64,000 nt of DNA from Aggregatimonas sangjinii (GTDB taxonomy: Bacteria > Bacteroidota > Bacteroidia > Flavobacteriales > Flavobacteriaceae), in the NCBI RefSeq assembly GCF_005943945.1, contig NZ_CP040710.1, positions 3,765,501 through 3,829,500 of the forward strand, in the 5' to 3' direction. Each line of letters starts with the position of its first letter. Position 1 is the stretch's first letter. The translations under genes were made by a program, and so were the position numbers. The notes under the pieces are model-generated. The model did not search any database, was not told the origin of the DNA, and worked only from the letters and a program-made list of their open reading frames with translations. Of the stretch, positions 35,540 to 44,020 are shown piece by piece.

Positions 35540-36595
35540 ATGTCCATCAATCAAATAGTCACACCCCTAGACAGTGCCGTTCTCGAGACGAAGGAGCAGT
35601 ACAAGGTGTACTTTAAGATTGTGACACATGCTTTTGAAGAGCTGGTCAACTGTATCAAGGAAAGGAAAATCTGTAGTCCGCTCGAAGCGAACTTCGTAGC
35701 ACAATATTGTGAGCTGCTTACTTATTCCTTAGAGGCTTTCCGTATAAAATACCTTTACGACGAAGACGAAAAGATGCGTATCGACCTTACGGAGTCGGGT
35801 TTTCCGAATTACCTGGAATTCCGTTACCTCTACAACGACCTCGAGCTTAAAAAAGACCACATTAGCAAACTACCTAAAACGGCAGAACTGAAGGCCGAGT
35901 TTTTAGAAACGTTGCTGAAAAACAAGCGACCCATTGCCGACCGCAGATTGCAACAAGCAGCATCGATTATCTATTACACGTCGGTTCAGCCGGAGTTCAT
36001 TTTCAAGAAATTCGTACAAGGAAAGATATTGCATACCGTTGGTGGGGAAGAAGGGGAATATATCGTAAGCTGGTCGTTCTACGACGTTACCCATAACCGG
36101 CCCTATATCTGTTTCATGTATTTTGAAATTGAAAAAGGCAAGCTGGAAGAGCACAAACAACGCATCTATGAGGTGCTGGAAGAGACCGCCGACCGGAATA
36201 TGGATTTGGATATGATGGCTTATGCCATCGACAAGAAATTGCCTAAGATAGCCCCTAAAAAATTCAAGAAGATAGACCTAGGGCCTTTACACAGTGTTTT
36301 TGCCAAGGACGAACTGGTGGTCACCCACGCGGTGCTCAAGGCAATTTCCGCAAAAACCTTAGACCTTTCGGCATTCGCCCTATCACTAAAAATAGACGAA
36401 ACCAGCTCAACCGGTAATTTCGCTGAAGGAAGCTTTTTCAGCAAGCAATACCTTCAGGTTTGGTCTCCCACGAAAGTGAACACCTATTTGTTGGCGCCAC
36501 ATCGTGTGATTCAAGTGTTTTACGATAATATTCCCGAGGCCCTGCATTTACTAACCAAGGAACCGTTCGAGATTCCCCCTTTAAAATTAACCTAA
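35540..36595 (+). CDS. Unknown protein, second gene of the AAA+ block
   Basis: A 351-residue soluble protein. N-terminal half is helical (YFKIVTHAFEELVNCIKERK, LEANFVAQYCELLTYSLEAFRI); the C-terminal half is mixed, with strands such as EYIVSWSFYDVTHNRPYICFMYFEIEK and LQVWSPTKVNTYLLAPHRVIQVF. No signal, membrane segment or known domain was recognised. The frame opens at a TTG at 35516 inside the right inverted repeat; the ATG at 35540 is preferred. Its stop overlaps the AAA+ start (TAATG), so it is translated with the ATPase and probably forms a complex with it. Confidence 0.75.
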   Translation: MSINQIVTPLDSAVLETKEQYKVYFKIVTHAFEELVNCIKERKICSPLEANFVAQYCELLTYSLEAFRIKYLYDEDEKMRIDLTESGFPNYLEFRYLYNDLELKKDHISKLPKTAELKAEFLETLLKNKRPIADRRLQQAASIIYYTSVQPEFIFKKFVQGKILHTVGGEEGEYIVSWSFYDVTHNRPYICFMYFEIEKGKLEEHKQRIYEVLEETADRNMDLDMMAYAIDKKLPKIAPKKFKKIDLGPLHSVFAKDELVVTHAVLKAISAKTLDLSAFALSLKIDETSSTGNFAEGSFFSKQYLQVWSPTKVNTYLLAPHRVIQVFYDNIPEALHLLTKEPFEIPPLKLT

Positions 36596-38562
36596 TGGAG
36601 CATAACAGTACCTTTCCTATAAAATTAAATGAACTTGAAGCCTTACGTAACGAGGCAACCTCCTATTTAAAAGGTATACAATGGGAACAGGGCAGCAAAG
36701 CCAAAAGCCGGGATAAAGATCAAAAAGACAGTTCCATTCTACTATATCTTTCTAAAGCACAAGGCACTGCCGGAAGCGAAGTGATATCCGTTTCCAAAAC
36801 GATTCTATCGCTCAAAAAAAGGTTATTACCCGACTCCGTTGCCATTCCCGTACACTTGAACCAGGCCTTGTTTTCCTTACAGGAGGGTATTACCATGGGT
36901 ATTTGGCTAAAGGATAGTTATTACGATGCTTCGGGGCTTTCTTCCTTGAACGAGCGCAAAGCTACTTTGGATGCCGAGCAGCGCAGGGAATACGATTCAA
37001 AGCTACAAACGGCCACCGCCTTTATGCTTTTCGGTATTGCCTATCGAATTTTATATGATTTGAAGCCTATGGTCTCTGATGACCTAAGCGTTATGAAAAA
37101 CAAATTCGCGGGCATTCCCGAAGTATCGTTGATGTCGCCGCTAAAGGGCATTTCATGTATGCTGTTCTATTTCGACAAGTACATGGATCACCCCGAAATT
37201 ATTACCTCAGATGCCGAAGTGCTAAACTTTACGGTTGTTTTCTTTGAGGCGCTCATCGCTGAAATTCAAATGCGGATCGGAAGTCTGGACCATACGGAAA
37301 CCATTACCGACCGCACCTATAAACTTGAAAAGAGCGAGTTCGCCATTTCAGGTTGGGAAAATGTGATGGAGGGTATTGCCAAAAGCGTAGAATTCAATAA
37401 AATACAGTTTGAGGAAATCGTGGGCAACCGCGATGCGAAACACTTCGCGAGGCGTTTGACCGAGCGCATGCTCAGCTACGACTTTACCGCCAAAAAAAAT
37501 CCGTTTCAGGAATTGGGCGGCTTTATGCCCGTTTTTATGGGGTATGGTATTCCCGGAACGGGAAAAAGTATGTTGATCGCGGCCATTGCGACCCGTCTTA
37601 AAAAGCACTGTGACGAATTGGAAATTCCCTTCTTGTTCCATCCGATGCCCGATACCTTGATTTCTACCTTTCAAGGGGGTTCCGCCGAAAAAATGGTACA
37701 GTGGATGAAACCCCTGCAAGATCCGACAAAACTGATTTTCGCACCTATAGACGATGCCGAAAACAATCTGCAGGAACGTACCGCACAAGGGGTTTCCGCA
37801 GGGGTGAAGGAGGTAATCGGGGTATTTCTGCGCTATACCGAAGGTGCCTATGCCATTAATTACGGCAATAGTTCGATCGGACTTTTTACCAACCTTCCCG
37901 AAATGTTGGATAAGGCCGTTATCTCAAGGGTGCAAGGCCGCTTTAAAATCGATGGTGCCAGAACCATACCTGATTTTGTGGATCAAGACCATCTCTGGTG
38001 GCGAAAATTGGACGAAAAGATGCCGGATTTCGTCAATATGAAAAATCCCGATGACTATACCTTTTTAAGCGAACAAGGTCTCGCAAAAAACCTAGGGGAA
38101 ATCCTGAACCAGAGCGACAAACCCACCGAGGAAAAAGTATTGGAAATCTATGAGAAGACCGCGGCAAAGCACAAAACCGATACCCATATGTTCTTTGCGC
38201 AACTCTATCAGAACATTCAAAAAGCCTTCCCTTTCTTTTCCTCTAGGGATATCCGTAATATTCAGAGTGCCATTTCGTTGCGATTGACCGATTTCGACCT
38301 CCCGGAAGATTGGTTTACCGATGCCTCGCTGTATTTCAAGAAAGACTATGATACCAAATTCAATATGCTGCAGGATTTGATGAAGCAAAACATGAAAGGG
38401 CTTGACTTTTCGGATATCCGAAGACAGGAAACGGTACGCTATCTAGATAACGTCGCCACCATTGCAGATACCGACTTTAAACGCAAAGTCGATGGTCGCG
38501 TACATGACCTAATGGTAAACCTCGAAGCCAACCGCCAATTTGAAAAAGGAGTAGAACGCTAA
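36595..38562 (+). CDS. AAA+ ATPase, core of the putative new system
   Basis: A 655-residue AAA+ protein. Residues 1 to about 290 form an unfamiliar helical N-terminal domain. The ATPase module has Walker A GIPGTGKS (about 318-325), a Walker B-like LIFAPIDDAENN (about 380-391), a sensor-1-like stretch SSIGLFTNLPEMLDKAV and Arg residues in SRVQGRF that could be the finger. A C-terminal helical part follows. It overlaps both neighbours by 1 nt (TAATG), showing tight coupling. The surrounding coiled-coil and membrane proteins suggest that it remodels a membrane-linked assembly. I cannot place it in a named AAA+ clade; it is not obviously MoxR, ClpX, FtsH or Vps4. Confidence 0.85.
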   Translation: MEHNSTFPIKLNELEALRNEATSYLKGIQWEQGSKAKSRDKDQKDSSILLYLSKAQGTAGSEVISVSKTILSLKKRLLPDSVAIPVHLNQALFSLQEGITMGIWLKDSYYDASGLSSLNERKATLDAEQRREYDSKLQTATAFMLFGIAYRILYDLKPMVSDDLSVMKNKFAGIPEVSLMSPLKGISCMLFYFDKYMDHPEIITSDAEVLNFTVVFFEALIAEIQMRIGSLDHTETITDRTYKLEKSEFAISGWENVMEGIAKSVEFNKIQFEEIVGNRDAKHFARRLTERMLSYDFTAKKNPFQELGGFMPVFMGYGIPGTGKSMLIAAIATRLKKHCDELEIPFLFHPMPDTLISTFQGGSAEKMVQWMKPLQDPTKLIFAPIDDAENNLQERTAQGVSAGVKEVIGVFLRYTEGAYAINYGNSSIGLFTNLPEMLDKAVISRVQGRFKIDGARTIPDFVDQDHLWWRKLDEKMPDFVNMKNPDDYTFLSEQGLAKNLGEILNQSDKPTEEKVLEIYEKTAAKHKTDTHMFFAQLYQNIQKAFPFFSSRDIRNIQSAISLRLTDFDLPEDWFTDASLYFKKDYDTKFNMLQDLMKQNMKGLDFSDIRRQETVRYLDNVATIADTDFKRKVDGRVHDLMVNLEANRQFEKGVER

Positions 38563-39812
38563 TGGAAAAGTTACAGAAAGCCGGTCTTATTGGCGGAGCC
38601 TTGGTGTCGCTTTCAGGTTCGCTCGTGAAACGCTACAACGAGTGTTTGGCCTTGTTAGGGGTTAAAGCGACGCAACTCAAGCAGTTTTCAATCGATGGCA
38701 TGGGTTGGAGCCCTGAAGTAGCCCAAGAGAAAAACAACAATTGGTACTTGAATACCGGTGAAGCGAACGTGAATGCCCTAATCTTGACCCCTCTACAAAA
38801 GGACAAGCCGGTACACATGCCTTCCCACAGTTTTGACCGCGATGTGATGGTATCGGTCTTCGCCGCCTATAATAGGGAGATAAAGGATATTACCAAAGAT
38901 TCGGCTCTTATCGTACATTTAGATCAAAACATCGATACCTTTTTCGAACCGTTCGATATGTTGCGGTACAATACCATAAAAGTACGTTTTACCCTTCTGA
39001 ATAAACTGCTAGAAAAACAGCAGGAACAACGTGCCCTGATTCAATGGTTCAATCGAAAGAATAACTTTATCGACAAGGATGTACATCAAAAACTGCTGGA
39101 ATCGGCCAAAAAATACGGAGATCTTCGGCATCGAAAATTGGAATTGCAGCCCATTACGCTAAAAGTAAACTCCTTCTATACTAGAGCCTTCGGTGGCATG
39201 TTCGTGTTAAAGGATTTTATCGAGACCATATTGGTGTTCGAAGATGAGCAATGGTTTAAAAAGGCGATCAATGACACCACTCACAATGTGTTGTTGTTCC
39301 ACCTTAAACATGATGAACTGGTCGACACGATGCAACGGCATTTGATTATTGAGGGCAATCTTAAGGATGCCGTGCGCACCTCGCGATACAAACGCATCAA
39401 AAAGCATATATTTTCGGAGCATCTAAAAGAAAAAGAACATTCCTTTCAAGAGATACTTGGGAACGAAATGCTGTTTAAAAGATACTTGGACCGGCTGCCG
39501 ATGGAGACAAAAAAGAAGGTGGCCAGTGCAGAAATCTACTTGCAACGTTTGGTTGTAGACAATACTATCAAACTAGAAGAGTTTGTTGATGTTCAATACC
39601 GCAAATCGCTCTTTGCACCCCATTCTTCGCTTCAGGAAGAGCAAACCGCTTTGATTTGGCGTCTTTTGGCCAAGATTATGCCCAAAGATCCGGTACATTT
39701 ATACTGGTACGACAAAGAAGCTTTTTACAAAGCCTATGAAACTTGGGAGCCCACCTATCAGGAATGGGTCATCGAGAATATTTTAAGAAACAATAACAAC
39801 CACCCATTATGA
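38562..39812 (+). CDS. Unknown protein, fourth gene of the AAA+ block
   Basis: A 416-residue soluble protein, largely helical with some beta segments. Notable parts: a first helix that may be amphipathic (LIGGALVSLSGSLVKRYNECLALL), DMLRYNTIKVRFTLLNKLLEKQQEQRALIQWFNRK, KKHIFSEHLKEKEHSFQEILGNEMLFKRYLDRLP, and a Trp/Tyr-rich C-terminus (HLYWYDKEAFYKAYETWEPTYQEW). No domain was recognised. It overlaps the AAA+ gene by 1 nt and the membrane gene by 4 nt (ATGA), so it is locked into the same translation unit. Confidence 0.75.
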   Translation: MEKLQKAGLIGGALVSLSGSLVKRYNECLALLGVKATQLKQFSIDGMGWSPEVAQEKNNNWYLNTGEANVNALILTPLQKDKPVHMPSHSFDRDVMVSVFAAYNREIKDITKDSALIVHLDQNIDTFFEPFDMLRYNTIKVRFTLLNKLLEKQQEQRALIQWFNRKNNFIDKDVHQKLLESAKKYGDLRHRKLELQPITLKVNSFYTRAFGGMFVLKDFIETILVFEDEQWFKKAINDTTHNVLLFHLKHDELVDTMQRHLIIEGNLKDAVRTSRYKRIKKHIFSEHLKEKEHSFQEILGNEMLFKRYLDRLPMETKKKVASAEIYLQRLVVDNTIKLEEFVDVQYRKSLFAPHSSLQEEQTALIWRLLAKIMPKDPVHLYWYDKEAFYKAYETWEPTYQEWVIENILRNNNNHPL

Positions 39813-40333
39813 CGTTAGAAATCATTGTATTCGTATTGGCTATCCTATTCGGAATCGTCTGGTATTGGAGGGAATCGAAAAGCAACAAGCTCTATCGGTT
39901 GGCCAATCGGATTACGCATTCCAAAGAACTGCAGATGAAGCCCGACAATAAAAAGGGTTTTTTACATGAACAGAACTTTTTGCTTCGTTTGGTATGGATT
40001 ACCTTCTTTTTCGTAATCGCCTCGGCAATAGTCACTTTTCTTATTCCTATCAACCTTTTCTTCGTTCAACTCTTCGCTTCGGGTATTGTGGGAACGTTAA
40101 TCGGAACTTACGTTGCTTCTGCCTTTATCTTTACGAAAGAGCGCACCAGCAAGGAGCATCTCGAGGAAATCTATGACAAGGGTAAGGAATATATCGAGGA
40201 ACTTACCGATGGGGATGCCAACAAGACCCTGAACAAGAAAATAGAAACTTCTGAGCCGGAAAAAGTAGAAAAAAATCCAGAAGAGCCCAAATCAGCTCGT
40301 AATCGGCTAAAGGACAAGGGGATGATAAAGTGA
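39809..40333 (+). CDS. Small membrane protein of the AAA+ block
   Basis: A 174-residue protein with three predicted membrane segments: residues about 3-20 (LEIIVFVLAILFGIVWYW), 57-78 (RLVWITFFFVIASAIVTFL) and 83-110 (FFVQLFASGIVGTLIGTYVASAFIF). A charged cytoplasmic tail follows (ERTSKEHLEEIYDKGKEYIEE, then KIETSEPEKVEKNPEEPKSARNRLKDKG). No family was recognised. It probably anchors the AAA+/coiled-coil complex to the inner membrane. It overlaps the previous gene by 4 nt and is 78 nt before the DUF3592 gene. Confidence 0.75.
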   Translation: MTLEIIVFVLAILFGIVWYWRESKSNKLYRLANRITHSKELQMKPDNKKGFLHEQNFLLRLVWITFFFVIASAIVTFLIPINLFFVQLFASGIVGTLIGTYVASAFIFTKERTSKEHLEEIYDKGKEYIEELTDGDANKTLNKKIETSEPEKVEKNPEEPKSARNRLKDKGMIK

Positions 40334-40411
40334 AAATACGAGGTTGAAGGTTTAGTATAGAGGTTAAGGTGAGAAGGTCGATGGGGTCGAAACTGGCTTT
40401 AAAAAAATAAC

Positions 40412-40822
40412 ATGATCAACTACTTATATTGGGGACTATTTTTGCTAGGGCTACTGCTCGCCTATTTTGCCTTTCGCGCCTATACGAACACGGTTTCTTT
40501 GATGCAGGACGGCATCAAAACCACGGCAACGGTCATACAAATGATACCGGTTTCGAGTAGTGATGGTGGCCCGACCTACAAACCGGTTTTCGAATTTAAA
40601 GATCGAGGCAATACCCTTCGCACCTATGAAAGCAGTGTAAGTTCCAGTCCGCCGGCCTATCAGATAGGGCAAAAGGTTAATATTGTTTATGACCCCAAGG
40701 ATGCCGATGAGGTAAAGACCATATCGTTTTGGGGCTTGTACCGATGGACGGTGATTCTCCTGTCTATCGCCTCGCCCCTATTAATTATTGGAGGCGGGTA
40801 TTTGTTGTACAACCGTATTTGA
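40412..40822 (+). CDS. DUF3592 membrane protein
   Basis: A 136-residue protein with an N-terminal membrane helix (LYWGLFLLGLLLAYFAFRAYT), a beta-rich region with the DUF3592 pattern (GIKTTATVIQM, YKPVFEFKDRGNTLRTYESSVSSSPPAYQIGQKVNIVYDPKDADEVKTISFWGLY) and a C-terminal membrane helix (VILLSIASPLLIIGGGYLLYN). The family is common beside other membrane proteins and has no settled function. The layout suggests a periplasmic beta-domain held by two helices. Part of the same-strand block. Confidence 0.85.
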   Translation: MINYLYWGLFLLGLLLAYFAFRAYTNTVSLMQDGIKTTATVIQMIPVSSSDGGPTYKPVFEFKDRGNTLRTYESSVSSSPPAYQIGQKVNIVYDPKDADEVKTISFWGLYRWTVILLSIASPLLIIGGGYLLYNRI

Positions 40823-40935
40823 TGCGCTGTTGGCAAAGAATCGGCGCATATCAAAATGTAACAAAGTTGAGGAAGACCCTACTAATAATGTAGTGGCATA
40901 CACTGTATATTGCATGAAATACTAAGTAAAAACGC

Positions 40936-42624
40936 ATGATCAAAACATACTGGCTGAAAGGAAAAAAACAAAAACGCATCGTTATTTTCGGTGGTATTGT
41001 TCTCCTATTGCTGCTGTTCTTTTTACGGGATGATTATCAGCCCGCGTTGCTCTTTTTAAGAAAGTACATCTTCATGATCCTTTTGGGCGGAGCCTTTCTC
41101 TGGTTTACCCTTTCCAAATTTCGGTCTGCCGTTGGGGCGGGAAAAAGGGTGCTCATTTTAGTTGGGATTTTGGCCTTTTTTAGCACACTGTGGTTTTTCG
41201 GTTGGAAGTTGAACCTCTATCAGTATATGCAGACCTACAATGTGTACAACAACCTCGACTTGACCGAGTTGAACGAACTCCCCTTGACCCAGAACGAGCG
41301 TATTCAACCGTTTAACAATATCGTGACCATGGCCTACGAATCGGTAGGGGAAACCCAAGAGGTTTCCTTGCCGCAACTAGTACGGCTTGATAGTACCAAC
41401 CAATGGACCATGGCCGTTCAACCCGCCAAAGAATATACGTGGCAGCGGATGAACGACAACAGCGAAGAGCTTTTTACGGTCGAAAGCACTTCACCCTTCC
41501 CAAGATTTTCAAATGAAAACCGTATTCCGGTCACTTTTTCCATCGGGGAATCGTTGGCCTTTAGCCGCAACACCTATAATGCCGTAGTGCAGCGCTTTAA
41601 TATCTTTCAACTCTTCACTTTGGAGCCTAGTGATGTGTTCTATATGAAGAACGACGAAGACCAATGGGTACAAGTCGTTAATCTCATCAGATGGAAAGGT
41701 TTTTTCTTTCCCTACCCGACCTATGGCGGCGTTATGGTCATTGAATCGGGAGAACATGATTTTAATGATTATATGGAACGGGTAACCATCGGAAAGGGCA
41801 CCTATATACCGCAAGACGAGATCAAGAACCACCCTTATCTCAAAGGACAAAATACCCTCGCCGAAAAAATATCGCGTATTCAAGCGCAATCGTTGCAATT
41901 TTTGGGAGGCTTTACCGATCCCTTACCTTGGAATATGAAAACGGCTGTTAAAATTCCAGAACTGCCGCAAGATCAAAATCAGCAACCCTATGTAACCGAT
42001 TTCAATTTTGATGGCATGAAAACCGATGCCTCAGACGGACTCTACCATTGGTTCGGATTGGAGCCTATCGGAGAAGAACGTACCAGCCTAGCGTTCAGCG
42101 TTATGATTCCGGCAGATGGAACCGATAAATTGTACTACTACAACCATGCTGCCAAAAAAGAAGGCTATGCAGGCGTTTCCGCAATGCCCTTAAAAGTAAT
42201 CGAGTCTAAAAAAGAATATGATTGGTCGGTGAACAAACCGGTGGAATTCAGACCTTTCATCAAGAACCTCGCAGGCAGGAAAAGAATGTTCGTACTCGGT
42301 ACGGTCGCCGCAGTTCGCGATAGCAGTAAGCAATTCGACGGGGCCGCAACACCTGATCTGGCCTTGGTGGATGCAGAGTATAGGGATGTCATATGGATCG
42401 ATGCGAAACACCCTTCACAGTGGACGTCAACCATCCTAAAACAACTGGGTGAAACCTGGAAGGCTTCCGAAAGGATACCTGATAGCGTTCTGTATCCCAA
42501 AAAAAATGACAGGGATATGCTCCCGATTCCAATTTTGGATAGCCTACGGATTGATACGGTGTCGACTCCGGTTCCAGGACCCGTTTCTATTCAAAGTGGG
42601 GACAGCATCGGTGTTAAGCATTAG
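40936..42624 (+). CDS. Large membrane protein of the AAA+ block, unknown
   Basis: A 562-residue protein with three membrane helices near the N-terminus: about 15-30 (IVIFGGIVLLLLLFFL), 40-55 (YIFMILLGGAFLWFTL) and 72-89 (ILVGILAFFSTLWFFGW). The remaining 470 residues should lie on one side of the membrane. That region is rich in aromatic and Pro residues and appears beta-rich (GFFFPYPTYGGVMVIESGEHDF, YHWFGLEPIGEERTSLAFSVMIP). The C-terminus is Pro/Thr/Val-rich. No domain was recognised. It starts 113 nt after DUF3592 and closes the block; a 125-nt gap with no gene follows. Confidence 0.75.
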   Translation: MIKTYWLKGKKQKRIVIFGGIVLLLLLFFLRDDYQPALLFLRKYIFMILLGGAFLWFTLSKFRSAVGAGKRVLILVGILAFFSTLWFFGWKLNLYQYMQTYNVYNNLDLTELNELPLTQNERIQPFNNIVTMAYESVGETQEVSLPQLVRLDSTNQWTMAVQPAKEYTWQRMNDNSEELFTVESTSPFPRFSNENRIPVTFSIGESLAFSRNTYNAVVQRFNIFQLFTLEPSDVFYMKNDEDQWVQVVNLIRWKGFFFPYPTYGGVMVIESGEHDFNDYMERVTIGKGTYIPQDEIKNHPYLKGQNTLAEKISRIQAQSLQFLGGFTDPLPWNMKTAVKIPELPQDQNQQPYVTDFNFDGMKTDASDGLYHWFGLEPIGEERTSLAFSVMIPADGTDKLYYYNHAAKKEGYAGVSAMPLKVIESKKEYDWSVNKPVEFRPFIKNLAGRKRMFVLGTVAAVRDSSKQFDGAATPDLALVDAEYRDVIWIDAKHPSQWTSTILKQLGETWKASERIPDSVLYPKKNDRDMLPIPILDSLRIDTVSTPVPGPVSIQSGDSIGVKH

Positions 42625-42749
42625 TAGCTTAATGTGATACATATTAGATAAATAAGAAACTTGTTTTCTAGGCCGGGCTTAGTACCTTCTATTTAATCTT
42701 ATTGATAGCTATGCTTCTAATTAATAGATTTTTGATTAAAATTTAAAGT

Positions 42750-43847
42750 ATGATAAAGTATACTAAGATAGTTTCTCGACTTTTTCACTTCTTAGGATGC
42801 GCGCTTTTGTTCAATTTTTCTCAAGGGCAAGAAGAAACATATGAGATAAATTTTGGAGCTTATAGGCAGACATTTGATAAACCACTTTACGAGTTAATCG
42901 ATCAGAAAGCCTCAAATGGGAAGAAAACTGGAAGTTATAAGCAAGTAATTAATGCCTCTAACACTACTTTATCCGCTGGAGACATACTCGAATTAAATTA
43001 TTATATATCAGGATATGGATATATAGATTTCACTTCGGCCAAATTGTACTATTCAGCATCTGCCCATATTGCGCATCTTGAAGAATCCTATTATTTGGAC
43101 GGTTTCCAATTAATTGATAAAAAAATTGGGTACGGCGGTGCGGAGATGCCAATGCAAAACAGTGGACTAATTCCTTTAAGTGCTGTTTTATTCGATTCAG
43201 AAGTTGGGTTTACTAAAACTTATTTCGATGATTTTGTTCACGCTAGTCCTGAGAAAAGATTTTTAGAGCCTCGAAAGAAAATGAATAACCACCTAGACGA
43301 TTTTGAAAAAGAATCTACACAAAAAAATTCAAATCAAACAAATAGAAAAACAGGTATTAGCAAATCAGCCAACAATCACAGAATGCATTATCGACATGCT
43401 CTTGAACACACTGTGATATTATCCGAAACCACGCTCGGTAGTAGTAATGAAGGAGAATTTGTTTCTCCTGTTAGCTTTAAAATAAAACTTAAGAATGATG
43501 TGGAGCCGGGTGAATACTATTACACCTTTATTCTAACGTATTTCAATGGTAATCTTTGGCAAAATGATAGGGTTGAAATAAAATTTAAGGTTATGCCATG
43601 GTATGAGGAATACTCTTCTTTAATACAGTGGCTAGCGCTTTTAATTGCCATTCTAACAATTATAACTCTTGTCGGCCCGACCTTCAAAATTTTTATAACT
43701 CTTAATAAATATTTTATCAAAAAATTTGCTTCAAAAATATCTCTTGAAGAAGAACAAAAAGTAAACGCAATAATGGAATCTAGTGCAAAAAAGAAAGGCA
43801 AAAAAAAGATTATTGAAAAAACATCGAATGAAGATAAGAAGAAATGA
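42750..43847 (+). CDS. A+T-rich membrane-anchored orphan protein
   Basis: A 365-residue protein with a signal peptide (LFHFLGCALLFNFSQG), a beta-rich extracytoplasmic region, an Asn/Lys/His-rich low-complexity stretch (residues about 180-215), another beta domain (VSFKIKLKNDVEPGEYYYTFILTYFNG), a single membrane helix (SLIQWLALLIAILTIITLVGP) and a Lys-rich tail (KKKGKKKIIEKTSNEDKKK). No family was recognised. The base composition is visibly poorer in G+C than the upstream gene: the 60 bases from 43321 have 16 G/C, while the 60 from 41281 have 29. This suggests separate acquisition. Confidence 0.7.
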   Translation: MIKYTKIVSRLFHFLGCALLFNFSQGQEETYEINFGAYRQTFDKPLYELIDQKASNGKKTGSYKQVINASNTTLSAGDILELNYYISGYGYIDFTSAKLYYSASAHIAHLEESYYLDGFQLIDKKIGYGGAEMPMQNSGLIPLSAVLFDSEVGFTKTYFDDFVHASPEKRFLEPRKKMNNHLDDFEKESTQKNSNQTNRKTGISKSANNHRMHYRHALEHTVILSETTLGSSNEGEFVSPVSFKIKLKNDVEPGEYYYTFILTYFNGNLWQNDRVEIKFKVMPWYEEYSSLIQWLALLIAILTIITLVGPTFKIFITLNKYFIKKFASKISLEEEQKVNAIMESSAKKKGKKKIIEKTSNEDKKK

Positions 43848-44020
43848 CGCATATATATGATCCAGATTATTTTGCAAAAATCATTCGTATTCAAAACTAT
43901 TTTTAAATCATAGAAAGAGCTTGGATTCTCAATTTACTATCAAAAAGGAATAAATTTTTAGAATAGTTCTATTTAAGAGGGACTATAATTATAAGACAAA
44001 TTTTTTAACTTAATTGATTC

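Noticed and set aside
36595-38562. MoxR, ClpX, FtsH or Vps4 identity for the AAA+ protein
   Set aside because: No VWA partner, zinc-binding domain, peptidase motif or MIT domain is visible, so no clade name is justified.
41509-41898. Minus-strand frame opposite the large membrane gene
   Set aside because: Antisense shadow of the 562-codon gene with three membrane helices.
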